A DNA stretch of 64,000 bases from Nannocystis bainbridge. GTDB lineage: Bacteria > Myxococcota_A > Polyangia > Nannocystales > Nannocystaceae. The stretch spans positions 4,392,001-4,456,000 of the forward strand of contig NZ_JAQNDL010000001.1 of the NCBI RefSeq assembly GCF_028368995.1, given 5' to 3'. Under the pieces are notes generated by a model. That model did not search any database and was not told where the DNA came from. It was given only the letters and a program-made list of their open reading frames with translations. A program made the position numbers and the translations under genes. Of this stretch, positions 11,140-18,585 are shown in pieces. Every line of letters starts with the position of its first letter. Position 1 is the first letter of the stretch.

Positions 11140-11916
11140 TCAGAGCCGCGGCGCCGCGTCGACGAGCGCCCGGGTGGCCGCGGCCTGCGGGGCGGTCAGC
11201 ACCGAAGTCACCGGGCCGGACTCGACCGGGCGGCCGCCCGCGAGCACCAGCACGTCCTCCACCGTACCTGGCAGAAAGGACAGGTCGTGGCTGATCATCA
11301 CCAGCCCGATCGACGCGGTCCGTAGCGAGCGCAGCAGGTCGACGATGGTCCAGGCGACCGGGCGGTCGAGCGCGCTCGTGATCTCGTCGACGATCAGCAG
11401 CTCCGGCTCCGCGGCCAGCGCCCGCGCGATCGCGGCCCGCTGCCGCTGCCCGCCGCTGAGCGCCCCCGGCACCCGGCCGAGCAGCTCGGGCCCCAGCGCC
11501 ACGCGCTCCATCAGCGCCGCCGCTCGCGGATCGTCCCGACCATAACGATCGCGCCCCGCCAGCAGCCGCGCCTCGTCGATGCTGCGCCGGATCGTCAGGT
11601 TGGGGTCGAGCGCCGTCGCCGGGTCCTGCCACACCAGCTGCACCCGCGCCCGCAGCTCCGCCCACGCCGCCCGCGGCGACCCGACCAGCTCGCGCCCCGC
11701 CAGCCGCAGCGAGCCCGCGAGCTCCGGCTCGAGCCCGACCAGCGCCCGCGCCAGCGTCGACTTCCCCGAGCCCGAGCGACCGATCACCGCCAACCCCGTG
11801 CTCCGCCCGAGCTCGAGGTCCACCCCGCGCAGCCGCTCGCCGACCGTCAGCCCGCGTCCGACAAGCATGTCCTCGTGGACATGCCCTGATGAACCTGTCT
11901 CTAGAGACATGTTCAT
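11140..11916 (-). CDS. ABC transporter ATPase, peptide/nickel (DppF/OppF) type
   Basis: The 258-aa ORF has Walker A GRSGSGKST, a Q-loop (LVWQDPATALDPN, typical of the OppD/DppF group), signature LSGGQRQRAAIARALA, Walker B LLIVDEITSALD and the H-loop SHDLSFL. It would energise import or export of peptides or similar. No permease or binding protein is adjacent. The first ~17 residues (MNMSLETGSSGHVHEDM) are encoded by a 14-nt repeat array, so the native start may be the internal Met at 11868, which begins LVGRGLTVGERL and aligns with the usual N-terminus. Confidence 0.9.
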   Translation of the reverse strand: MNMSLETGSSGHVHEDMLVGRGLTVGERLRGVDLELGRSTGLAVIGRSGSGKSTLARALVGLEPELAGSLRLAGRELVGSPRAAWAELRARVQLVWQDPATALDPNLTIRRSIDEARLLAGRDRYGRDDPRAAALMERVALGPELLGRVPGALSGGQRQRAAIARALAAEPELLIVDEITSALDRPVAWTIVDLLRSLRTASIGLVMISHDLSFLPGTVEDVLVLAGGRPVESGPVTSVLTAPQAAATRALVDAAPRL

Positions 11917-11926
11917 AGGGTCATCC
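11863..11926. repeat. 14-nt palindromic repeat array, 5 units, at an ABC gene junction
   Basis: Cores start at 11866, 11880, 11894, 11908 and 11922, all 14 nt apart (CATG, CATG, CCTG, CATG, CATC). The last overlaps the stop codon of the upstream ATPase gene (11921-11923), and the rest lie over the start region of the downstream ATPase gene. Confidence 0.9.
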
Positions 11927-12658
11927 TCGCCGCGCCGCCGCCAACACCATCGCCGCCGTGGTCGGCTCGGGCGGCGCCGCTAGCAGCTCGGCCAGCGGTC
12001 CGCGAGCGACCATGCGCCCGCCGTCCAGCACGATCGCGCGCGCGCAGCAGCGGACCACGCGGGCCAGGTCGTGCGACACCAGCACCAGCGCCACCTGCTC
12101 GGCTGCGCAGCGCCGCACCAGCAGCTCGACCAGCTCGGCCTGGCTCACGCAGTCGAGCGCCGCCATCGGCTCGTCGGCCAGCAGCAACGCGGGGCGGCAG
12201 GCCAGCGCCAGCGCCAGGGCCACGCGCTGCGCCTGCCCGCCGCTCAGCGCGTGCGGGTGGCGATCCGCGAACTCCGCCGCGAGCCCCACCTCTTCGAGGC
12301 GCTCATTTGGACGCCCGTCCGTGTCGTGCAGCGCACAGACCTCGCGCAGCTGCGCGCCGACGGTGCGCATCGGGTCGAGGCTCGCCGCCGCGGCCTGGGG
12401 CACCAGCGCCAGCCCGCGCCCGCGCAGCTGCGCCAGCGCGTCGCGATCGGCGAGCGACACCTCGCGGCCCTCCCACTGCAACCTCCCCGTCACCTTCGCC
12501 TCGCTCGGCGCCAGCCCCAGGAGACAGCGCAGCACCAGGCTCTTGCCGGCCCCGGACGGCCCGAGCACCGCCAGCGCCTCGCCGTGATCGATCGAGAAGC
12601 ACACCCCTGCGAGCAGCGTTCGCCCGGCGATCGTGCAGCCGAGGTCGTCGACCCGCAT
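11921..12658 (-). CDS. ABC transporter ATPase, peptide/nickel (DppD/NikD) type
   Basis: From ATG 12658 the 245-aa protein starts MRVDDLGCTIAGRTLLAG. It has Walker A GPSGAGKS, the signature LSGGQAQRVALALALA, Walker B LLLADEPMAALD and H-loop SHDLARV. An alternative start is seven codons upstream. It pairs with the following ATPase in the order DppD-DppF, separated by four bases. Such pairs normally serve a dimeric permease with a binding protein; none is visible within the window, so partners must be elsewhere or lost. Confidence 0.9.
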   Translation of the reverse strand: MRVDDLGCTIAGRTLLAGVCFSIDHGEALAVLGPSGAGKSLVLRCLLGLAPSEAKVTGRLQWEGREVSLADRDALAQLRGRGLALVPQAAAASLDPMRTVGAQLREVCALHDTDGRPNERLEEVGLAAEFADRHPHALSGGQAQRVALALALACRPALLLADEPMAALDCVSQAELVELLVRRCAAEQVALVLVSHDLARVVRCCARAIVLDGGRMVARGPLAELLAAPPEPTTAAMVLAAARRG

Positions 12659-12742
12659 CACGCCCAGCGTAACGCGCACGCGGCCGGCTGTCCGATGTGA
12701 CAGCCAAGAAACGCGTGAGAATACAAGTCACTCCCCGAGGCG

Positions 12743-13633
12743 ATGTCACAGAGATGGAACATTCGCGACATCGGGCTGCAAAGCCTGTTCGTCATAAACC
12801 TCCGCGTCCCGATGTTCAACGGCTTCGACCCCGCGACCCGCGATCAGGTGTTCGTACGCCGGAACAAGCGGGCGATCGTCCTGGCCCTGTTCGGCCATAT
12901 GTTGGTGATCGGCACCTGGGCCTGGCGTGACCGCCTGCACGAGCCCGAGGTCGCCGTCCTCCTCGAGCCCGAGATCAAGGACTTCGCCGTCGACGAGCAG
13001 CCCGAGCCGGAGGTGGAAGAAGAGCCGCCCCCGCCTCCGCCGCCTGACGTGCCGAAGCCCCAGCCGCAGGCCAAGCCCAAGCCCAAGCCCAAGCTCGACC
13101 CGCCGAAGGTCATCCCCGTGGGACCGCCGCCCGAGCAGGCCGCGCCCAGCAGCGACAAGAACTTCGGGACAGGTCAGCCCGGCCAGGGCAGCGGCCCGCC
13201 GAAGCAGGCCGACAAGCCCGCGCCGCCGAAGAAGCCCGACCCGCCGAAGCCGGCCCCACCGCCGAAGAAGGTCGAGGAGCCGATCGATCCGACCAAGCCG
13301 GTCGACCGGCCCGAGCGGGCCAGCGTGCCGACCCCCGACGCCGGCAACAAGATGCCCGACTACCCGGGCGAGCTGCGCGACGGCGGCATCGAGGGCGAGG
13401 TCGTGCTCAAGCTGCACGTCCATCGCGACGGCACGGTCAAGGGCGCCAAGATCTTGCGGGCCACCAACACGGCCTCCGGCGACGAAGAGAAGACCCAAGC
13501 CGAGAAGCTGTTCAAGGCCGCCGTCATCGGCGTCGTCAAGGGGTGGAAGTACACCCCGTCCAAGCTCGACGGCGAGCCGATCTCGGTTTGGATCATCGTC
13601 AACTTCCCCTTCAAGCTCACCGGCGGCGGATGA
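12743..13633 (+). CDS. tonB: TonB-family energy transducer
   Basis: The 296-aa protein has a short cytoplasmic N-terminus and one membrane helix (about residues 43-60, AIVLALFGHMLVIGTWAW). A long Pro/Lys/Glu-rich spacer follows (residues 75-190, many PK and PPPP runs), then a C-terminal TonB domain (YPGELRDGGIEGEVVLKLHV and VIGVVKGWKYTP). This fits the protein that carries proton-motive energy from ExbB/ExbD to outer-membrane receptors. The extended N-terminus before the helix is longer than in E. coli TonB but common in deltaproteobacterial relatives. It heads a same-strand series with exbB and two exbD genes (gap 35 nt). A weak purine-rich Shine-Dalgarno (CGAGGCG) precedes the ATG. Confidence 0.93.
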   Translation: MSQRWNIRDIGLQSLFVINLRVPMFNGFDPATRDQVFVRRNKRAIVLALFGHMLVIGTWAWRDRLHEPEVAVLLEPEIKDFAVDEQPEPEVEEEPPPPPPPDVPKPQPQAKPKPKPKLDPPKVIPVGPPPEQAAPSSDKNFGTGQPGQGSGPPKQADKPAPPKKPDPPKPAPPPKKVEEPIDPTKPVDRPERASVPTPDAGNKMPDYPGELRDGGIEGEVVLKLHVHRDGTVKGAKILRATNTASGDEEKTQAEKLFKAAVIGVVKGWKYTPSKLDGEPISVWIIVNFPFKLTGGG

Positions 13634-13668
13634 CGCGCGCGAGCAGCAACCCTGAGAGGACCTGAGTC

Positions 13669-14352
13669 ATGGAGATGTCACTGTTCGAGATCTGGGGAAG
13701 CATGAGCCTCCTCTCCCGCTTGGTGGCGATCTCGCTGCTGGGCATGGGTGTGGCCAGCTTCGCGGTCATCATCGAGCGCGCCTGGGTCTTGCGTCGCACC
13801 GACCGCGAGTCGATGGAGTTCGCCAGCAAGTCGCGCTCGCAGTTCGCCGACGGCGACATCGCCGGCGTGCTCGAGCTGGCCCGCCGCTTCACCCGCAACC
13901 CGCTCGCGCGCCTCACCGCCATCGGCGTGCAGACCTTCCAGGCCAACGAGCGCAAGGACGGCGGCCCGACCGCGGCCGCCGAGCTGACCCGCCGCGAGCT
14001 CGCGCGCAAGCTCGAGCTCTACAGCGCCGAGGGTCGCCGCGGCATGGGCATGCTCGCCTCGATCGGCTCGACCGCTCCGTTCATCGGCCTGTTCGGCACC
14101 GTCATCGGCATCATCGTCGCCTTCCAGGGCATCGCCTCCGCCGGCGGTGGTGGCATCGCGGCGGTCTCCGCCGGCATCGCCGAGGCGCTGATCGTCACCG
14201 CGGTCGGCCTCATCGTCGCCATCACCTCGGTGCTGTTCTTCAACTACCTGTCGGGCCGCTTCGACCGCCTCGACATGCAGATGCAGCACGCCGCCGGCGA
14301 GCTGATCGACTATTTGGAGGGCGCCCATGGGCATGGCGGTCGAGACCGGTAA
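13669..14352 (+). CDS. exbB: ExbB/TolQ/MotA proton-channel family protein
   Basis: The 227-aa membrane protein has one N-terminal helix (about 12-30), a cytoplasmic middle (RKLELYSAEGRRGMGMLASIGSTAP-type, the conserved ExbB segment) and two further helices (IGLFGTVIGIIVAFQGI and ALIVTAVGLIVAITSVLFF). The GTVxG and TAxG motifs line the proton path. It forms the pentameric channel with ExbD that drives TonB. Length is typical. Its last 26 bases overlap the next gene's start, suggesting translational coupling. A Shine-Dalgarno-like GAGAGGA lies about 11 nt before the ATG. Confidence 0.95.
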   Translation: MEMSLFEIWGSMSLLSRLVAISLLGMGVASFAVIIERAWVLRRTDRESMEFASKSRSQFADGDIAGVLELARRFTRNPLARLTAIGVQTFQANERKDGGPTAAAELTRRELARKLELYSAEGRRGMGMLASIGSTAPFIGLFGTVIGIIVAFQGIASAGGGGIAAVSAGIAEALIVTAVGLIVAITSVLFFNYLSGRFDRLDMQMQHAAGELIDYLEGAHGHGGRDR

Positions 14353-14776
14353 ACCCGGTAAAGGGCCGAAGCCCAGCATCAACGTCACCCCGCTGGTCGA
14401 CGTCGTCCTCGTGCTGCTGATCATCTTCATGCTCATCATCCCGAACATGCAGGATGACAAGCCGATCGAGCTGATAAGCGTCATGTTCCCGGACAAGGAC
14501 GCCGAGAGCAAGGAAGAGCCGCTCGTCGTCACGATCGACCGCAACGAGGTCTACACGCTCGAGGAACAGGACATGGCCCGCGAGCAGGCGATCGGCTTCT
14601 TGAAGGACGTGTACGCCCGCAGCCCCAAGCGCAAGGTCCTGCTGCGCGGCGACGCCAAGGTCCCGTACAAGGCCGTGCGCACCTTCTTCAAGGACGTGCA
14701 GGACATCGGCTTCGGCGGCGTCTCGCTGGCTGTCGGCTCCCAGCGCAAGTGGGACGGCGGCGGGGAGGTCGACTAG
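14327..14776 (+). CDS. exbD: ExbD/TolR-family protein (first copy)
   Basis: The 149-aa protein has a short N-terminus, then NVTPLVDVVLVLLIIFML, the single ExbD membrane helix with the essential Asp, and a periplasmic domain of ~100 residues ending near VSLAVGS. It overlaps exbB by 26 nt and is followed two bases after its stop by a second exbD. Two different ExbD subunits with one ExbB is common in Myxococcota and other Gram-negatives whose TonB systems use heteromeric stators. The two copies differ widely outside the helix, so they are not a recent duplication. Confidence 0.94.
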   Translation: MGMAVETGKPGKGPKPSINVTPLVDVVLVLLIIFMLIIPNMQDDKPIELISVMFPDKDAESKEEPLVVTIDRNEVYTLEEQDMAREQAIGFLKDVYARSPKRKVLLRGDAKVPYKAVRTFFKDVQDIGFGGVSLAVGSQRKWDGGGEVD

Positions 14777-14778
14777 CC

Positions 14779-15210
14779 ATGGGAGCCAGCCTCAACACCG
14801 GCTTCAAGAAGGCCCGCGTCCAGCCCGAGATGAACGTCACCCCGCTGGTCGACGTCGTCCTCGTGCTGCTCATCATCTTCATGGTCCTCGCGCCCGTGAT
14901 GGCCAAGAGCTTCTGGGTCCGCCTGCCGCCCAAGGACGACAAGGAAGAGCAGCTCGACCAGGCCAACGACCCCGACAAGCCGCTCGTGCTCAGCGTCGCC
15001 GCCGACGGCAAGACCGCGATCAACAAGATCGACGTCGACCGCGCCGAGCTCACCGAGAAGCTCACGCGCATGTTCAACGCGCGCCCCGACAACTCCCTGT
15101 ACCTCGACGCCGCCGACGACACCGAGTACGGCATGGTGCTCGGCGCCGTCGACCTCGCCCGCGGCGCGCAGGCGTTCCCGATCGTCATCCTCACCTCGAA
15201 GCCCGAGTGA
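14779..15210 (+). CDS. exbD: ExbD/TolR-family protein (second copy)
   Basis: Starting at ATG 14779, just after the first exbD stop, the 143-aa protein reads MGASLNTGFKKARVQPEMNV, then TPLVDVVLVLLIIFMVLAP. That is the ExbD helix with its conserved Asp, followed by a periplasmic domain ending in VILTSKPE. An in-frame start 30 nt upstream would overlap the first exbD and is rejected. It closes the tonB-exbB-exbD-exbD unit and is followed 26 nt later by a strong terminator hairpin. Confidence 0.94.
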   Translation: MGASLNTGFKKARVQPEMNVTPLVDVVLVLLIIFMVLAPVMAKSFWVRLPPKDDKEEQLDQANDPDKPLVLSVAADGKTAINKIDVDRAELTEKLTRMFNARPDNSLYLDAADDTEYGMVLGAVDLARGAQAFPIVILTSKPE

Positions 15211-15236
15211 AGCCGCCGTGACTTCTTGGTGACACC

Positions 15237-15268
15237 ACAGCCGCCCCCCTTGGGCGGCTGTTTCGTTT
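15237..15268 (+). terminator. intrinsic terminator after exbD
   Basis: ACAGCCGCCC (15237-15246) pairs with GGGCGGCTGT (15252-15261), leaving a five-base loop, followed by TTCGTTT. The perfect ten-pair stem plus a short T-rich tail fits a rho-independent terminator and separates the Ton energising genes from the receptor gene. Confidence 0.8.
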
Positions 15269-15326
15269 CCAGTACAACCCCCGCGCGGCCGACCCGGTCG
15301 CATCAACAATCGAGATCTGGATCGCC

Positions 15327-18300
15327 ATGTTCTTGCGACGTTGCAAGAGCCCGGCCCTGCTGACGCTATTGGCAGCGGTCGGAGCTGGAGTCTGTGCGCG
15401 TACCGTTCGTGCCGCCGACGGTCCTCGTGATTACGAGGGACCGACCGGCTTTGACGACGACGGCAACGTGATCGAGCAGCCGGCGCCGGGCCAGCAGCCG
15501 CCCGCGGACGCGGAGCAGCCGCCCGCGGAGCAGCCGCCCGAGCAGCCTGCCGAGGCGCCGGCCAAGGCCCCGCCCGCCGAGGAAGAGGAGGGCGGCTGCG
15601 CCGAGGACGACGGCTTCTGCGTCGAGGACCTCACCAACGACGCCGACGCGCTCAAGAAGGAGATGGCGCCGAAGCAGCAGGTCAAGGTCGCTGGCGACGC
15701 CGGCACGATCAAGGGCCGCGTCCTCGACGCCACCAGTGGTTCGCCGCTCATCGGCGTCGGCGTCGCCGTGGTCGGCACCGACTACAAGACCAAGACGGAC
15801 ATCAACGGCGAGTACCAGCTGTCCGTCCCGCCCGGCACCTATCAGGTACGGATCTCCTATGACGCCTACGAGGGCATGACGATCAGCGGCGTCGCCGTCG
15901 CCAAGGACGGGACCGAGGCCATCAACCGCGAGCTCAAGCCGATCGCGGGCATGACCCAGACCGTGGTCGTCAAGGCCGAGATCAACAAGGAGAGCGCCGC
16001 CGGCAAGCTGGTCGAGCGCAAGAAGGCCGCCAGCGCGCGCGATGTCATGAGCCGCGACGACATCCGCAAGTCGGGCGGCGGCTCGGCCTCCGCGGTCGCG
16101 CGCCGGATCGTCGGCACCACCGTCGTCGGCGACCGCTTCATCTTCGTCCGCGGCCTCGGCCACCGCTACGGCAACACCCTGCTCGACGGCGCCCGCTTGC
16201 CGAGCCCCGACCCCAACCTGCGCACCGTCCCGCTCGACATCATCCCCTCGGGCGCGCTGTCGGCGATCAACGTCCAGAAGACCGCCACCCCCGACGTCCC
16301 GGCCGACTTCGCCGGCGCCTCGGTCCAGCTCGAGACGCGCGAGACCCCCGACAAGCTGTACTTCGCCGTCGACGCGCGCATCGGCGCCAACACGGCCACC
16401 ACCTTCCGCGACGCCAACACCGGCGACCGCTTCGCCGGCGACAACGCCACCTTCGGCAACCTCGGGCGCGGCCTCTCCGACAACTTCGACACCGCGCGAC
16501 CGATCCGCCCGACCGAGATCGAAGGCGGCAAGCCGGTCTACTCGGCCGAGCAGCTCGAGCGGTTCGGCGAGGGCCTGCCGTCGACGCGCACCGCGATCGG
16601 CAGCAAGACGGCGATGCCGAACTTCGGCGCCGGCCTGCAGCTCGGCAACACCTTCAAGCCGTGGGGCACGCGGCTCGGGTTCCTCACCGCGCTGCAGTAC
16701 TCGAACGTCCACCAGACGCTGCGCGAGACCCACCGGATCTACAGCGTCACCGGCGACCAGAACAGCGGCTACACCCTCGACACCGATCAGCCGACGGTCC
16801 GCTGGGACGGCATCAAGACCACCCAGAACGTCCAGGGCTCGGCGCTCGCGCTCATCAAGTGGAACCTCGACAAGAACCACCGGCTCGAGCTCACCGCCGT
16901 CTACACCCGCGACGCCGACAACGAGTCGCGCGCGCTCACCGGCAACGCGCGCAACACCAGCGCCACCGAGAACACCACCAGCCTCAACACCCGCCTGCGC
17001 TACATGATGCGCTCGGTGGTGTTCACCCGCCTGGGCGGCCGCCACACCTTCGCCGGCGCCAAGGACCTCACCCTCGACTGGTTCGGCAGCTACGCCCAGG
17101 CGCGCCAGGACGACCCGCTCCTGCGTGAGATGTTCTTCAACAACATCGGCGGCGACTACCAGGTCGCGCCCAACGAGGCCGGCAAGTTCCAGTTCTTCAA
17201 GCTGCTCGACAACACCGGCACCGGCGCGCTCAACCTGACCATGCCGTTCAAGCAGTGGCGCGGCCTCGACGCCCGCGTCAAGGCCGGCGGGTGGGTCGAG
17301 GCGCGCCAGCGGCAGTTCGACGCCCGCACCCTCGACCTCGAGCCGCGCGGCTGGACCGGCGCGCTGCCCTCGGGCTCAGGCAACATCTTCACCAAGGACA
17401 CCATCGGCGGCGGCGTGCCGATGAACCAGGGCGGCAGCGAGCCGTTCGTGATCAACGAGATCACCCGCCCCGGCGGCCAGGACGGCTACAAGGGCTCGCA
17501 GCAGATCTACGCCGGCTACGCGATGCTCGACCTGCCGTTCACGCGGTGGTTCCGGCTCGTCGGCGGCGCCCGCTTCGAGGCCAGCAACATCAACGTCTCG
17601 CCGTACAGCCCGTACAGCCCCAACGCCGACCCGGCCTACCGCGCCGCGCTGCGCGACCGCCAGGTCCTGCCGTCGGGCAGCCTGATCTTCTCGCCGCGCA
17701 GCGACATGAACATCCGCCTCGCTGGCGCCGAGACGGTCGCTCGCCCCGAGATGCGCGAGCTTTCGAAGTTCCTGTTCGTCGACTTCGCCGGCGGCTTCGG
17801 CGTGCAGGGCAACCCCGACCTCAAGAGCACCAAGATCTATAACGCCGACCTGCGGTGGGAGTGGTTCCCCAGCGCCAACGAGGTCATCGCCGCCAGCGTC
17901 TTCTACAAGTACTTCGACAGCCCGATCGAGCGCGTCATTGCCACCTTCCCGCGGGTGCAGACCTACCGCAACGCGAACCAGGCGCAGAACGTCGGCGTCG
18001 AGCTCGAGCTGCGCAAGAACCTGTCGTTCATCCACCGCGACGCCCGCGACTTCTCGCTCGGGGCCAACTTCGCCTACGTGCACTCGCGCGTCGAGATCCC
18101 CGCGCCCGTGCCCGGCGACCCGCTCAACGCCCTCACCTCGACCAACCGTCCGCTCGAGGGTCAGTCGCCGTTCGTGGTCAACGCCTACTTCGCCTACGAC
18201 AACGACAAGTCGGGCACCAACGTGCGCCTGCTCTACAACACCTTCGGCCGCCGGATCGCGTTCGTCGGCGCCAACCGCCTGCCCGACGTCTACGAGAAGC

Positions 18301-18479
18301 CGATCCACACCCTCGATTTCGCCATGTCGCAGCGGGTCCACAAGAACCTGAGCCTCAGCTTCATGGCGCTGAACATGCTCAATTGGCGCCAGACCTACGT
18401 CCAGGGCGCGCAGGACAGCGTGTTCTATCAGACCCGCAAGGGCGTCTCGTTCATCCTCGGCCTCAGCTACAGCATGTGA
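15327..18479 (+). CDS. TonB-dependent receptor with CarboxypepD_reg-like domain
   Basis: The 1050-aa outer-membrane protein has several parts in order. A signal peptide (about 1-30) precedes an unusual Pro/Glu/Ala-rich linker (about 45-95). A carboxypeptidase-regulatory-like domain (GTIKGRVLDATSGSPLIGVG, about 128-205) and a plug (RDDIRKSGGGSASAVARRI, FVRGLGHRYGNTLLDGARLP) follow. The ~750-residue barrel ends FILGLSYSM. Receptors with this extra domain are common in Bacteroidetes and Myxococcota. The ligand is unknown. It lies directly after tonB/exbB/exbD/exbD, which should energise it, and before a lipoprotein that is probably its surface partner. Two Cys close together in the linker (GGCAEDDGFCVED) are unusual and may form a disulfide. 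Confidence 0.93.
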   Translation: MFLRRCKSPALLTLLAAVGAGVCARTVRAADGPRDYEGPTGFDDDGNVIEQPAPGQQPPADAEQPPAEQPPEQPAEAPAKAPPAEEEEGGCAEDDGFCVEDLTNDADALKKEMAPKQQVKVAGDAGTIKGRVLDATSGSPLIGVGVAVVGTDYKTKTDINGEYQLSVPPGTYQVRISYDAYEGMTISGVAVAKDGTEAINRELKPIAGMTQTVVVKAEINKESAAGKLVERKKAASARDVMSRDDIRKSGGGSASAVARRIVGTTVVGDRFIFVRGLGHRYGNTLLDGARLPSPDPNLRTVPLDIIPSGALSAINVQKTATPDVPADFAGASVQLETRETPDKLYFAVDARIGANTATTFRDANTGDRFAGDNATFGNLGRGLSDNFDTARPIRPTEIEGGKPVYSAEQLERFGEGLPSTRTAIGSKTAMPNFGAGLQLGNTFKPWGTRLGFLTALQYSNVHQTLRETHRIYSVTGDQNSGYTLDTDQPTVRWDGIKTTQNVQGSALALIKWNLDKNHRLELTAVYTRDADNESRALTGNARNTSATENTTSLNTRLRYMMRSVVFTRLGGRHTFAGAKDLTLDWFGSYAQARQDDPLLREMFFNNIGGDYQVAPNEAGKFQFFKLLDNTGTGALNLTMPFKQWRGLDARVKAGGWVEARQRQFDARTLDLEPRGWTGALPSGSGNIFTKDTIGGGVPMNQGGSEPFVINEITRPGGQDGYKGSQQIYAGYAMLDLPFTRWFRLVGGARFEASNINVSPYSPYSPNADPAYRAALRDRQVLPSGSLIFSPRSDMNIRLAGAETVARPEMRELSKFLFVDFAGGFGVQGNPDLKSTKIYNADLRWEWFPSANEVIAASVFYKYFDSPIERVIATFPRVQTYRNANQAQNVGVELELRKNLSFIHRDARDFSLGANFAYVHSRVEIPAPVPGDPLNALTSTNRPLEGQSPFVVNAYFAYDNDKSGTNVRLLYNTFGRRIAFVGANRLPDVYEKPIHTLDFAMSQRVHKNLSLSFMALNMLNWRQTYVQGAQDSVFYQTRKGVSFILGLSYSM

Positions 18480-18515
18480 CGGTGAAGGGCGCGAACATGT
18501 CGCGTTCGCGTCACC

Positions 18516-18548
18516 GACCCGTGGGAGCGGCGTCACGGGTCTCTTTTA
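18516..18548 (+). terminator. intrinsic terminator or attenuator between receptor and lipoprotein genes
   Basis: GACCCGTG (18516-18523) pairs with CACGGGTC (18534-18541), followed by TCTTTTAG. A second hairpin just upstream is GCGAAC...GTTCGC (18491-18508). Because the next gene starts only 38 nt later on the same strand, this can act as a partial terminator that lowers lipoprotein expression relative to the receptor. Confidence 0.72.
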
Positions 18549-18585
18549 GAGATAGCGCCGCGACCTCTCCGAAGAAGGCTTCCCC

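Noticed and set aside
11264..11290. 14-nt repeat pair (11267/11281) inside the ABC ATPase gene
   Set aside because: The spacing fits but the bases encode the conserved H-loop (SHDLSFL), so a family-conserved protein motif is a sufficient explanation.
13167..13190. CAGG cores at 13170 and 13184 in tonB
   Set aside because: Spacing fits but the Pro/Lys-rich codons make chance matches likely and the consensus is poor.
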